A stretch of 64,000 nt of DNA. Source: Caulobacter sp. 602-2 (GTDB lineage Bacteria > Pseudomonadota > Alphaproteobacteria > Caulobacterales > Caulobacteraceae). The position numbers were made by a program, and so were the translations under genes. The notes beneath the pieces are model-generated. The model saw nothing but the letters and a program-made list of their open reading frames with translations. It had not been told where the DNA came from and made no database searches. The DNA is taken from the NCBI RefSeq assembly GCF_011043625.1, contig NZ_JAAKGT010000003.1, forward strand, positions 248,001-312,000, in the 5' to 3' direction. Of this stretch, positions 47,100-55,339 are shown one piece after another; the first letter of the stretch is position 1, and every line of letters starts with the position of its first letter.

Positions 47100-47860
47100 C
47101 CCTCCACCGCCACCGCATCGCCCTGCCCCACCGCGCCGCCTTCGGTGACGTTCAGATAGATGCCGCAGAAGGTGTGGCCGTAGTTGTCGAACAGGGCCTT
47201 CACCACCTCGATGTCGCGCTCGGCGGTGACCGGGTCGACGTGGGTGGCCGCGCAGCGGACGATGGGTTTCAGCACTTCCGCCGTCGCCCCGCCGACGCGC
47301 ACGGTCCTGCCCGTCCAGCCGTTCTCGACCCAGGCCGGCCAGCCCTCGACATAGAGGTTGGCGCGGAAACGCAGGGGATCGACCGGACGGCCGATCTTTT
47401 CGGCCAGGTCGCGCACGCTGGCCAGGTTCACGATCGAGACGAAACCCTGCTTGCTGTCCATGAACCGGTGCGCGCCCGGCCCTTCCAGCACCCGCAACGG
47501 CCCCTTGGCCTCGTCGCCCAGCAGGGCCGCCAGCCAGGCCTCGAAGCCGCGCCGGCCATCGTCGCTGGAAAGGTCGCCGGCGAACGGCGCCAGCCCCTCG
47601 GCCGAGGCGGTCAGCACGCCGCTGGCCTCGTCATAGGCCGTGCGCGCCCTGGCGACGGCGGGGATCTTGGCCAGCACCGTGAACTTCATCTTCGACAGGT
47701 GCGCGGGCGCATCCGTGTCGAAGCCGCTGGGGCCGTCCTCGACCGCATACAGCCGGTCGCAGGGAAAGCAGGCGCCGGCCGCGAGCGTGGCGGCCGAAAG
47801 CCGCTCGGGGGTGAACCCCTTGACGGGATGACGGTAGAGCGAGGCGACCTGGGCTTGCAT
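47096..47860 (-). CDS. MOSC-domain protein
   Basis: 254 residues. The N-terminal beta-barrel domain starts QAQVASLYRHPVKGFTPERL, typical of MOSC-N. The C-terminal MOSC domain contains FRANLYVEGWPAWVENGWTG and the conserved Cys in VRCAATHVDPVTAERD near residue 205, which binds sulfur or the molybdenum centre. The ending YLNVTEGGAVGQGDAVAV is characteristic. Such proteins act as molybdenum-sulfur carriers or N-hydroxylated-compound reductases (YcbX/mARC type); the N-terminal PVKG points to YcbX. No ferredoxin domain is fused. Confidence 0.9.
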   Translation of the reverse strand: MQAQVASLYRHPVKGFTPERLSAATLAAGACFPCDRLYAVEDGPSGFDTDAPAHLSKMKFTVLAKIPAVARARTAYDEASGVLTASAEGLAPFAGDLSSDDGRRGFEAWLAALLGDEAKGPLRVLEGPGAHRFMDSKQGFVSIVNLASVRDLAEKIGRPVDPLRFRANLYVEGWPAWVENGWTGRTVRVGGATAEVLKPIVRCAATHVDPVTAERDIEVVKALFDNYGHTFCGIYLNVTEGGAVGQGDAVAVEG

Positions 47861-47946
47861 GGCCGGAAGGTGATCGCGGCGGCTGCGCTTTGCAAGGCGG
47901 GAACACCATGTCGCCTGGCGGATTTGACCTGCAGGGAGGCCTGCTC

Positions 47947-49194
47947 ATGACCGACACCACGCCGCGACGCCCCGTAAGGTCGTGGCTGGCCTCGCGGCCC
48001 TACCATCTGGCGCCCTGGATCCTGCTGCTGGCGGTCGCCCCCTTCGCCTTTCCAAAGCGTCTGGAGCCCCAGGTCGAACCGCACGCGCCGCCGCCCGGCC
48101 TGTCGGAAGACCGGACCATGCCCCCGCACGAGTTCGACCAGGCCGAGCCCCGGCGCGGCCGCGCCGCGCGGCATCCCCAGGGCATTCCCCTGCTGGGCTG
48201 GCGCGACATCCTCTGGCGCACCGCCCGCGAGATCAGCGTCGACAAGCTACCCTCGGTAGCCGGCGGCGTGACCTTCTACACCCTGCTGGCGCTGTTCCCC
48301 GCCATCGGCGCCTTCGTCTCGCTGTATGGCCTGTTCGCCGACGTGGCGGCGGTGGAAAAGCAGCTGCAGGAGATGGCCACCGTCTTTCCCGCCAGCGTCG
48401 TCCAGATCGTCGGCGAGCAGATGCTGCGGCTGGCCGGACAGGAGGGCGGCAAACTGGGCCTGGCCTTCGTGGTCAGCCTGCTGCTGTCGATCTGGAGCGC
48501 CAACGCCAGCATGAAGGCGCTCTTCGACGGCCTGAACGTCGCCTATGACGAGGACGAGAAGCGCAACTTCGTCGGCAAGACCCTGCTGACCTACGGCTTC
48601 ACCCTGTGCGCCCTGCTCTATGCGGTGTTCATCGCCGCGGTGCTGATCGCCGCCCCGATCGTGCTGGAGCGCGTGGGCCTGGGCGCGATCTCGGCCTTCT
48701 GGATCCCGCTGCGCTGGCTTTCGGTGTGGCTGGTGACGGCGCTGGCCTTCGCCATGCTCTACCGCTTCGCCCCCTGCCGCGCCCGGCCGCGCTGGCGCTG
48801 GGTGGTGCTGGGGGCGCTGTTCGGCGCGGCCGCCTGGCTCGTGGGCTCGCTGGGCTTTTCGATCTACGTCAACCGCATCGCCCACTACGACGCCACCTAC
48901 GGACCGCTGGGGGCGGTGATCGCCTTCATGGTCTGGGTGTGGTTCTCGATCATGACCGTGCTGGTCGGGGCCGAGCTCAACGCCGAGATCGAGCACCAGA
49001 CCGCCCACGACTCCACCACCGGCCCGGAAAAGCCGATGGGCGCGCGCGGCGCGGCCATGGCCGACACGGTGGGGCTGGCCTTCCACCCCTGGGAGATGAT
49101 CAAGCGCGAGGCCGGCACGGTGAAGCGGATCGGCGGCCGCTACTGGGGCCATGCCGCCACCCGTATCGGCAGGAAGGGGCCGCCCAAGCGCTGA
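47947..49194 (+). CDS. YihY/UPF0761-family membrane protein
   Basis: 415 residues from ATG at 47947, behind GGGAGG; ATGs at 47890 and 47908 are possible but lack such a site. After an unusual hydrophobic segment (YHLAPWILLLAVAPFAF) and a Pro/Arg-rich stretch, the YihY core begins: LPSVAGGVTFYTLLALFPAI, then five more hydrophobic helices up to AVIAFMVWVWFSIMTVLVGAE. The family was once mislabelled ribonuclease BN and is now considered a membrane transporter or structural protein of unknown substrate. The basic C-terminal tail is cytoplasmic. Confidence 0.91.
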   Translation: MTDTTPRRPVRSWLASRPYHLAPWILLLAVAPFAFPKRLEPQVEPHAPPPGLSEDRTMPPHEFDQAEPRRGRAARHPQGIPLLGWRDILWRTAREISVDKLPSVAGGVTFYTLLALFPAIGAFVSLYGLFADVAAVEKQLQEMATVFPASVVQIVGEQMLRLAGQEGGKLGLAFVVSLLLSIWSANASMKALFDGLNVAYDEDEKRNFVGKTLLTYGFTLCALLYAVFIAAVLIAAPIVLERVGLGAISAFWIPLRWLSVWLVTALAFAMLYRFAPCRARPRWRWVVLGALFGAAAWLVGSLGFSIYVNRIAHYDATYGPLGAVIAFMVWVWFSIMTVLVGAELNAEIEHQTAHDSTTGPEKPMGARGAAMADTVGLAFHPWEMIKREAGTVKRIGGRYWGHAATRIGRKGPPKR

Positions 49195-49235
49195 GCGCTT
49201 GGCGCCGCGCGCGACGCATGGCTTAGCTCGCCGCC

Positions 49236-49760
49236 ATGATCTTCGCCCCCGCCGCCCCGTCCGAGCACGACGCCATCGTCGCCCTGGTCAATTCCGCCTA
49301 TCGCGGCCAGGGGGCCCAGGCGGGCTGGACGACCGAGGCCGGCTATATCGACGGCCAGCGCATCGACCTTGCGAGCCTGCGCGCCGACCTGGCCGCCGCT
49401 CCGCAGGCGGTGATCCTGACGGCCCGCGACGAGGCCGACGGCCCGCTGCTCGGCTGCGTGTGGCTGGAACCGGCCGAGGCCGGGGTCTGGTACCTGGGCA
49501 TGCTGACCATCCGGCCCGACCTGCAGGACCGCCAGCTGGGCCGCACCCTGCTGGCGGCCGGCGAGGCCGACGCCCAGGCGCGCGGCGCGGTCCGCATGCG
49601 CATGACCGTGGTCCACATCCGCGACACCCTGATCGCCTGGTACGAGCGCCGCGGCTACGCCCTCACCGGCGAGACCCGTCCCTTCCCCCATGGCGACGAC
49701 CGCTTCGGCAAGCCGCTGCGCGACGATCTGGCGTTCGTGGTGATGGAAAAGGAGCTCTGA
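49236..49760 (+). CDS. GNAT-family N-acetyltransferase
   Basis: 174 residues. The start IFAPAAPSEHDAIVALVNSA is the substrate helix. The core LLGCVWLEPAEAGVWYLGMLTIRP leads into LQDRQLGRTLLAAGEADAQA, the Q/R-x-x-G-x-G/A-type acetyl-CoA loop. RMTVVHIRDTLIAWYERRGY is the Y-x-x-x-G-Y end. The substrate is unknown. It is followed two bases after the stop by a family A repeat, and converges with prfA. Confidence 0.87.
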   Translation: MIFAPAAPSEHDAIVALVNSAYRGQGAQAGWTTEAGYIDGQRIDLASLRADLAAAPQAVILTARDEADGPLLGCVWLEPAEAGVWYLGMLTIRPDLQDRQLGRTLLAAGEADAQARGAVRMRMTVVHIRDTLIAWYERRGYALTGETRPFPHGDDRFGKPLRDDLAFVVMEKEL

Positions 49761-49761
49761 T

Positions 49762-49925
49762 CCCTCTCCCCTTGCGGGAGAGGGTGGCCTCGCGGAGCGA
49801 GGTCGGGTGAGGGGTTGCACGAACAGAAACGCCGCGAAAGCCGACCAGCTTTCGCGGCGTTTGACGTCTGAGAGACCCCTCATCCGTCGGCTTTCGCCGA
49901 CACCTTCTCCCGCAAGGGGAGAAGG
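49762..49925. repeat. Bipartite structured intergenic repeat, family A copy 2
   Basis: A 164-bp copy of the element at 2814-2974 in opposite orientation, between the convergent GNAT and prfA genes. Terminal hairpins are CCCTCTCCCCTTGCGGGAGA and its partner. Arm TGGCCTCGCGGAGCGAGGTC and arm TGTCGGCGAAAGCCGACGG (opposite strand) differ from copy 1 by paired changes that keep the stems. The core hairpin is at 49827-49862. Confidence 0.86.
49827..49862. terminator. Bidirectional terminator-like core hairpin of family A copy 2
   Basis: AAACGCCGCGAAAGC / GCTTTCGCGGCGTTT, a 15-bp stem with a six-base loop. It separates the convergent GNAT and prfA transcripts. Compared with the copy at 2876-2911, the upper stem has changed on both sides, preserving pairing. 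Confidence 0.72.
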
Positions 49926-49928
49926 AAA

Positions 49929-51005
49929 TCAGTCTTCCAGGCTGGCCAGGCGCGCAGCCTGGTCCTCGGCGATCAGCGGGTTGATGACGTCGTCCAGGGC
50001 CTCGCCCTCGATCACCTTGGCCAGGTTGTAGAGGGTCAGGTTGATGCGGTGATCGGTCACCCGCCCTTGCGGGAAGTTGTAGGTGCGGATCCGCTCGGAG
50101 CGGTCGCCGCTGCCGACCTGGCTCTTGCGGGCGTCCGAGCGGGCGTCGTCCAGGGCCTGGCGCTGCATGTCGTAGAGGCGCGCCTTCAGGTTCTTCATCG
50201 CCTTGGCGCGGTTCTGGTGCTGGCTCTTTTCCGAAGAGGTCACCACCACGCCGGTCGGCAAGTGGGTGATGCGCACGGCCGAGTCGGTCTTGTTGACGTG
50301 CTGGCCGCCGGCGCCGGACGAGCGGTAGGTGTCGATCCGCAGATCGCTTTCCTTGATCTCGATCTCGACGTCCTCGGCTTCCGGCAGCACGGCCACGGTG
50401 GCGGCCGAGGTGTGGATCCGCCCCTGCGCCTCGGTCTCGGGCACGCGCTGCACGCGGTGCACGCCGCTCTCGAACTTCAGGCGGCCGAACACGCCGTCGC
50501 CGGTGATCGAGGCGATGATTTCCTTGTAGCCGCCCATTTCGCCTTCGGAGACGCTGTCGACCTCGACGCGCCAGCCCTGGGTGACGGCGTAGCGCTGGTA
50601 CATGCGGAACAGGTCGCCGGCGAACAGAGCCGCCTCATCGCCGCCGGTGCCCGCGCGCACTTCCAGGATGGCCGAAGCGTTCTCGTCCTTGTCCTTGGGG
50701 GCCAGCATCAGGGCCAGCTCGCGCTCGAGGATCGGCAGGCGCTCGTCCAGGGCGACGATCTCGTCGCGAACCATGGCGGCCATCTCGGGATCGGCGGCCA
50801 TCTCGTCCAGCTCGGCGCGTTCGGCGGTCAGCTTGGCCAGGCGCTCGACGGCCTCGGCGACGGGCCGCAGCTCGGCGTGCTCCTTGGAGAGCTTGACGAT
50901 CTCGCCGCCGTCGGTGGCCGCGCCCATGCGCGCCTCCACTTCGCGGAAACGGTCGAGAACCTGGTCGAGGCGGGCCTGGGGCAGTCGCAAGGGAAGAGAT
51001 CGCAC
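49929..51005 (-). CDS. prfA: Peptide chain release factor 1
   Basis: 358 residues. The GGQ motif is [17 protein letters not shown] near residue 234. The codon-recognition P-x-T loop reads [14 protein letters not shown] (PET, as in many alphaproteobacterial RF1 proteins). The start is uncertain: GTG at 51005 or a TTG five codons later, neither with a clear Shine-Dalgarno. It ends translation at UAA/UAG and is modified by PrmC, encoded 3.5 kb away. Upstream is a 173-bp gap before the divergent DUF1993 gene. Confidence 0.96.
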   Translation of the reverse strand: MRSLPLRLPQARLDQVLDRFREVEARMGAATDGGEIVKLSKEHAELRPVAEAVERLAKLTAERAELDEMAADPEMAAMVRDEIVALDERLPILERELALMLAPKDKDENASAILEVRAGTGGDEAALFAGDLFRMYQRYAVTQGWRVEVDSVSEGEMGGYKEIIASITGDGVFGRLKFESGVHRVQRVPETEAQGRIHTSAATVAVLPEAEDVEIEIKESDLRIDTYRSSGAGGQHVNKTDSAVRITHLPTGVVVTSSEKSQHQNRAKAMKNLKARLYDMQRQALDDARSDARKSQVGSGDRSERIRTYNFPQGRVTDHRINLTLYNLAKVIEGEALDDVINPLIAEDQAARLASLED

Positions 51006-51178
51006 GGCTGAGGAATTGGGCCGGTCTCTCTAGGCCTTTTCGGGGGGGAAGGGAATGGAGGGGGCCCCGGCCGCCGGCTGCTGACACCCACCGTCAACAG
51101 TATCGTTTGAAAACTGACCTGGGTGCGGCTAGCTAGAACACCGCCGGCCGCACGGCGCGGCTCGCCGAGGAAACGTCC

Positions 51179-51706
51179 ATGTCCCTTTCGATCCATCACG
51201 TCACGGCCACCGCCGTCACGCGCGGCCTGACCACGCTGTCGCTCCTGCTTCAGAAGGCCAAGGCGCATGCGCAGGCCGCCGGAACCGACCCGGACGCCTA
51301 CGTCCAGGCCCGCCTGTACGACGACATGCTGCCCCTGGCCGGCCAGATCCAGCGCGCTTCCGACGCGGCGCGCGGCGCCATGGCCCGCCTGAGCGGCGGC
51401 GTCGCCCCGCCCATGGCCGACGACGAGACCACCTTCGACCAGTTGCAGGACCGCGTGGAGCGCACCCTGGCCTATGTGCAAGGCGTTCCGGCCGAGGCCT
51501 TCGAGGGCGCGGAAACCCGCGAGGTCGTGTTCCCCGCCGGCCCGCTGACCCTGGCCTTCAACGGCCTGGACTACCTGCTGGAGTTCGCCCTGCCGAACTT
51601 CCAGTTCCACGTCGTCACCGCCTACGACATCCTGCGCCACAACGGCGTGCCGCTGGGCAAGCGCGACTTCCTGAACCTGGGCGCCGAGCGGGTGCGGACG
51701 GCCTGA
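51179..51706 (+). CDS. DUF1993 (DinB-like four-helix) protein
   Basis: 175 residues. The opening SLSIHHVTATAVTRGLTTLS is followed by the helices ARLYDDMLPLAGQIQRASDA and FDQLQDRVERTLAYVQGVPA. PNFQFHVVTAYDILRHNGVPLGKRDFL (shown in part) contains the family's late His and the closing K-R-D-F-L. These fit DUF1993, a DinB-like metal-binding helix bundle. The function is unknown. GAGGAAACG is a good Shine-Dalgarno. It stands alone, convergent with the hydrolase gene 19 bp away. Confidence 0.85.
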   Translation: MSLSIHHVTATAVTRGLTTLSLLLQKAKAHAQAAGTDPDAYVQARLYDDMLPLAGQIQRASDAARGAMARLSGGVAPPMADDETTFDQLQDRVERTLAYVQGVPAEAFEGAETREVVFPAGPLTLAFNGLDYLLEFALPNFQFHVVTAYDILRHNGVPLGKRDFLNLGAERVRTA

Positions 51707-51725
51707 GCCGTCCGCCCTGGCCGAC

Positions 51726-52580
51726 CTATCGCGTCTTCCACTCCGCCAGCGGCGTCGAGGCCTGCTTGGCCAGCACGGCCTCGGCGGCCTTGTCGCCCAG
51801 CACCTTGGCCTTCAGGAAGGCCACGCTCAGCGCGGCGGACTCGTTAAAGCCGGGCGCCTCGGGGTGGTAGGACAGGCCGTGGCCGACGCCCTTGCCGACC
51901 CACAGGTACTTCTCGCCGGGCGGGCTGGTGTCGAACGGATAGAGATGCTCGCGCCAGTCGGCGATCATGCCGGGCAGCACGTCCTGGTCGCCGGTGATCA
52001 TCAGCATCGGCTTCTTGACGCCCTGGAAGGCGGTCGGCCCGATCAGGCCCTTGATGACGCCGGGGCTGGAGAAGCACAGGGCCGCCTTGGTCCGGGGATC
52101 CTGGGCCGGGATCATCCCCTCCAGCGCGCCGGCGCGGATCAGCGACATCAGCGAGCCGTAGGAGTGGCCGGCCGAGGCCATGGGCAGGCCGGGCGCGGCC
52201 TTTTCGGCATAGTCGGTGGCCGCCGCCAGGTCGGCCAGGCGCAGCGGGAAGGCCGCGCGCAGGTCGTAGTCGGCCCGCTTGGGGTGCTTCATCGAGTCGA
52301 CGTGCAGCGGCGCGACGATCATGAAGCCGGCCTTGGTCCACAGGTCGAGCAGCGCCGCATAGTGGGTCGGCCAGCCGCCCGCGCCGTGCGAGAAGATGAT
52401 GATCCCCTTGGGCGCGTCCGGGCGCAGGATGGTCAGCTCGACGTCGCGGTCGCCGACCTTGAGGGTGGTGGTCGAGGTCGCCGTCTCGGCGCGGGCCAGG
52501 GCCGGCGCGGCGGCGAAGGCCAGGGTCGCGGCCAGCAGGCCGCGGCGGTTCAGGATAAGCTTGGTCACGAAAAGCCCCAC
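51726..52580 (-). CDS. Exported alpha/beta hydrolase
   Basis: 284 residues. An N-terminal signal segment with RR (LILNRRGLLAATLAFAAAPA, cleaved near ARA-ET) suggests twin-arginine or Sec export. The fold shows IIIFSHGAGGWPTHYAALLD (oxyanion strand), the nucleophile Ser in SAGHSYGSLMSL (near residue 138), Asp in ITGDQDVLPGM and His in VGKGVGHGLSYHP. It resembles dienelactone-hydrolase/lipase-like enzymes, but the substrate is open. It lies downstream of and on the same strand as the molybdopterin-fold gene region, separated by 47 bp. Confidence 0.86.
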   Translation of the reverse strand: MGLFVTKLILNRRGLLAATLAFAAAPALARAETATSTTTLKVGDRDVELTILRPDAPKGIIIFSHGAGGWPTHYAALLDLWTKAGFMIVAPLHVDSMKHPKRADYDLRAAFPLRLADLAAATDYAEKAAPGLPMASAGHSYGSLMSLIRAGALEGMIPAQDPRTKAALCFSSPGVIKGLIGPTAFQGVKKPMLMITGDQDVLPGMIADWREHLYPFDTSPPGEKYLWVGKGVGHGLSYHPEAPGFNESAALSVAFLKAKVLGDKAAEAVLAKQASTPLAEWKTR

Positions 52581-52627
52581 AATCGTTTGGCGAACACGCT
52601 TTGTCTGTTCGCCCAGATTGTCCAGCC

Positions 52628-53119
52628 TCAGTAGGCCGGCTTGACCTCGATCGTGGTCACCTGCCTCGCAGAGCGCGACGGCTTGAGGTCGCCGTCCACC
52701 ACGAGACGGTAGGGACCCTCGCGGGCGTCCAGCGGCGCTCCGTCCTTGCGGTCGGCGATGACGACGGGATTGGTGCGGTAGAACGGGTCGGTCTCGGCCA
52801 GGGAAAGGATCGAGACGTAGCCGTCGGCGGCCTTCACCAGCACCACCTGGTTCAGGTAGCGCCCCATCAGCCGATCGCCGTGCACCACCCCGGCCTGCAC
52901 CAGCGCCGCGTTCAGCAGCGCGCCCTCGTAGACCGCGCTCTTGCCGCCCTCGACCATCGTCGCCTTGCCGCGCGGCAAAGCGGCCAGGTCGGCCGGGGTC
53001 AGGACGATGCTGTCACGCCCCTGGACGACGACCTTCAGGTCCTGGGCCAGCGCCCGAGCGGCGAAGACGGTCGGGGCCAGCGCCAGAACAGTGGCGGCGA
53101 GAACGGCGGCGAAACGCAT
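52628..53119 (-). CDS. Small exported molybdopterin-oxidoreductase-fold protein
   Basis: 163 residues with signal peptide RFAAVLAATVLALAPTVFAA. The mature part (LTPADLAALPRGKATM, YEGALLNAALVQAGVVHGDR, NQVVLVKAADGYVSILSLAE, EGPYRLVVDGDLKPSRSARQ) resembles the SUOX-type molybdopterin-binding fold reduced to its core. No Cys that could bind the molybdenum is visible, so it probably lacks the cofactor. Many such short proteins are annotated as oxidoreductases without proof. ATG at 53117-53119 defines the start; the long upstream reading frame is antisense to the LysE gene. Confidence 0.78.
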   Translation of the reverse strand: MRFAAVLAATVLALAPTVFAARALAQDLKVVVQGRDSIVLTPADLAALPRGKATMVEGGKSAVYEGALLNAALVQAGVVHGDRLMGRYLNQVVLVKAADGYVSILSLAETDPFYRTNPVVIADRKDGAPLDAREGPYRLVVDGDLKPSRSARQVTTIEVKPAY

Positions 53120-53175
53120 GGCGGGCTCCTTGGACGCAGCGGGATGTGACGCTCCCGCCCGCCTCCGTGCAAGCC

Positions 53176-53844
53176 TCAACCGCGCCAGCCGAACACCAGC
53201 GGCTTGGACAGGAAGGCCAGGTCGCGCGGCGGCGCCTTGGCGGCGTGATCGCGGAACACCGTCGGATACAGCGAGACCACCAGCAGCACGGCCATGGTCA
53301 CGTTGAACGTCCGCAGGATGGCGGGCCGGTCGAGGAAGCGCCGCAGCGCCACGCCAAACCCCGCCCAGGCGGCGCTGCACGGCGCGCCGACCAGCATGAA
53401 CAGGCCCGCCAGCAGCGGCACGACCATGACGCCGCCGCCTTCCGGCGCGTAGGTGGTCACCGCGCCCAGCGCCATGGCCCAGGCCTTGGGGTTCACCCAC
53501 TGAAAGGCCGCCGCCGCCCAGAAGCCCATCGGCTTGCTGCCCGCTTCGCGGTCGGAGACGCCCTTGGCCGTGCCGATCTTCCAGGCCAGCCACAGCATGT
53601 AGGCCGCCCCCGCCCAGCGCAGGATCTCGTGCAGCACCGGAACGGCCTTGAACAGGCCGCCCAACCCGAAGCCCATGGCCAGCACCATCACGCCCAGGCC
53701 CAGGCTGACCCCCAGGATGTGCAGGATCGTGCCACGGAAGCCGAAGTTCGCGCCCGAGGCCAGCAGCATCATGTTGTTCGGCCCCGGCGTGCCGGCCGTG
53801 GCGAAGGCGAACAGCACGAAGGCGAGGATCAGTTGCGGCGTCAT
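53176..53844 (-). CDS. LysE/RhtB-family amino-acid exporter
   Basis: 222 residues with about six transmembrane helices. The N-terminal signature FATAGTPGPNNMMLLASGANFG is the LysE/RhtB G-x-P-G-P motif. The next helix region is FRGTILHILGVSLGLGVMVL, and NPKAWAMALGAVTTY is the conserved NPK segment. It should export an amino acid or analogue. It is divergent from a MocR-type regulator gene, 96 bp apart, which probably controls it. Confidence 0.93.
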   Translation of the reverse strand: MTPQLILAFVLFAFATAGTPGPNNMMLLASGANFGFRGTILHILGVSLGLGVMVLAMGFGLGGLFKAVPVLHEILRWAGAAYMLWLAWKIGTAKGVSDREAGSKPMGFWAAAAFQWVNPKAWAMALGAVTTYAPEGGGVMVVPLLAGLFMLVGAPCSAAWAGFGVALRRFLDRPAILRTFNVTMAVLLVVSLYPTVFRDHAAKAPPRDLAFLSKPLVFGWRG

Positions 53845-53882
53845 CGGGACCTCCCTGGCGGAATGTCACGGTGATGATTTCG

Positions 53883-53919
53883 ATTGATCCATGAGTCAAA
53901 ACTTATATTGATACAGTGA
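53883..53919. promoter_or_regulatory. Direct repeats in the lysE-mocR intergenic region
   Basis: ATTGATCCATGA at 53883-53894 and ATTGATACAGTGA at 53907-53919 are imperfect direct repeats 24 bp apart. Paired direct repeats at the promoter are the usual binding pattern of MocR regulators. The region is also the AT-richest part of the gap and should contain both promoters. Confidence 0.55.
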
Positions 53920-53940
53920 CAATGTAGCCGGACCGCGCCG

Positions 53941-55323
53941 ATGACCGCTCCCTGGACCCCCGCCCTGCCCGACGGCGACGCCCCGATCTACGAGCGGCTG
54001 GTCGAGGCCCTGCGGGCCGACGTCGCCTCCGGCGCTCTGGCGGCCGGAACCCGCCTGCCGCCGCAGCGCGATCTCGCCCACCGCCTGGGCCTGGGCCTGG
54101 GCACCGTCACCCGGGCCTATGTCGAGGCCGAGAAGGCCGGCCTGGTCAGCGCCCATGTCGGCCGCGGCAGCTTCGTCAACGCACCGGGCGCGATCGCCAG
54201 CCCGCGTCGCCGCGAGGGGCCGATCAACCTGGCCCAGAACGTCGCCCTGAACTGGCCGGCCGCGCGGGCGATCGGCGAGACGATGCAGCGCCTGCGCCGC
54301 CGCCCCGACCTGGCCGAGCATCTCGACTACGCCCCCGCCGCGGGGCTGGAGCGCCATCGTCGCGCGGCCGCCGCGTGGCTGGCCCGCAGCGCCGGCTTCG
54401 AGACCGCCGACTGGACGCGGCTGGCGTGCTGCGCGGGGGCCCAGCAGGGCCTGGCCCTGGCCTTCGGCGCGGCCGTGCGCCCCGGCGACGTGGTGCTGTG
54501 CGAGGCCTCAACCTTCCACGGCGTCAAGGCCTTGGCGACCCACGCCGGCTATCGCCTGCAAGGCGTGGCGATGGACGACGAGGGCGCGATCCCCGAGGCG
54601 TTGGAAGACGCCGCCAGACGCACCGGCGCCCGCGTGGTCGCCCTGTTGCCCACCCTGCAGAACCCGACGGGACGGATCATGTCGCTGGCGAGGCGCGAGG
54701 CGATCGTCGCCATCGCCCGGCGGCTGGACCTGACCCTGATCGAGGACGACATCTACGGCGCCTACGCGCCCGGCGCGCCGCCGCCCCTGGCGATGCTGGC
54801 GCCCGAGCGCACCTTCCACGTCTCGGGCGTGTCCAAGACCCTGGCGCCGGGCCTGCGCGCCGGCTTCGTGCTGGCGCCCAGCGAAGCGGCCTTGGAGCGG
54901 ATCCTCGACACCATGCGCGCCATCGCCTACGCGCCGCCGGGCTTTGGCATGCTGATCGCCGGCCAGTGGATCGAGGACGGCACGGCCGACGCCATCCTGG
55001 CCGAGATTCTCGAGGAGACCGCCGCCCGCGTCGCCCTGGCCCGATCGGTGCTGGGCCACGCCCTGGCGCCTCCAGCCTCGCCGACGGTTCCGCACCTGTG
55101 GCTGCCGATGGGCGAACTGGAGGCCGAGCGCCTTGCCGGCCGCGCCCTGCGCGGCGGCGCCGAAGTGACCCCGCCGGCCGCCCCGATCGTCGAGCCGGGC
55201 CTCGTCACCGGCGTGCGCCTGGCGCTGGGCGCGGCCTCGGACCGGGTCGAGCTGGAGCAGGGCCTGCGCATCGTCGCCGCGGCCCTGGCCGACGTCGACG
55301 AGCGCTCGCGACCGGTGATCTAG
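53941..55323 (+). CDS. MocR-type GntR/aminotransferase transcriptional regulator
   Basis: 460 residues. The N-terminal GntR winged helix (YERLVEALRADVASGALAAG, LPPQRDLAHRLGLGLGTVTR) is followed by an aminotransferase-I fold. In it, ACCAGAQQGLALAFGA and DDIYGAYAPG are the PLP-contacting parts, and the PLP Lys is in HVSGVSKTLAPGLRAGF (near residue 300). It probably senses an amino acid or amine through PLP and controls the divergent LysE exporter. Annotation as an aminotransferase would miss the DNA-binding domain. Confidence 0.93.
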   Translation: MTAPWTPALPDGDAPIYERLVEALRADVASGALAAGTRLPPQRDLAHRLGLGLGTVTRAYVEAEKAGLVSAHVGRGSFVNAPGAIASPRRREGPINLAQNVALNWPAARAIGETMQRLRRRPDLAEHLDYAPAAGLERHRRAAAAWLARSAGFETADWTRLACCAGAQQGLALAFGAAVRPGDVVLCEASTFHGVKALATHAGYRLQGVAMDDEGAIPEALEDAARRTGARVVALLPTLQNPTGRIMSLARREAIVAIARRLDLTLIEDDIYGAYAPGAPPPLAMLAPERTFHVSGVSKTLAPGLRAGFVLAPSEAALERILDTMRAIAYAPPGFGMLIAGQWIEDGTADAILAEILEETAARVALARSVLGHALAPPASPTVPHLWLPMGELEAERLAGRALRGGAEVTPPAAPIVEPGLVTGVRLALGAASDRVELEQGLRIVAAALADVDERSRPVI

Positions 55324-55339
55324 GCGGAGCCGAAGCCGC

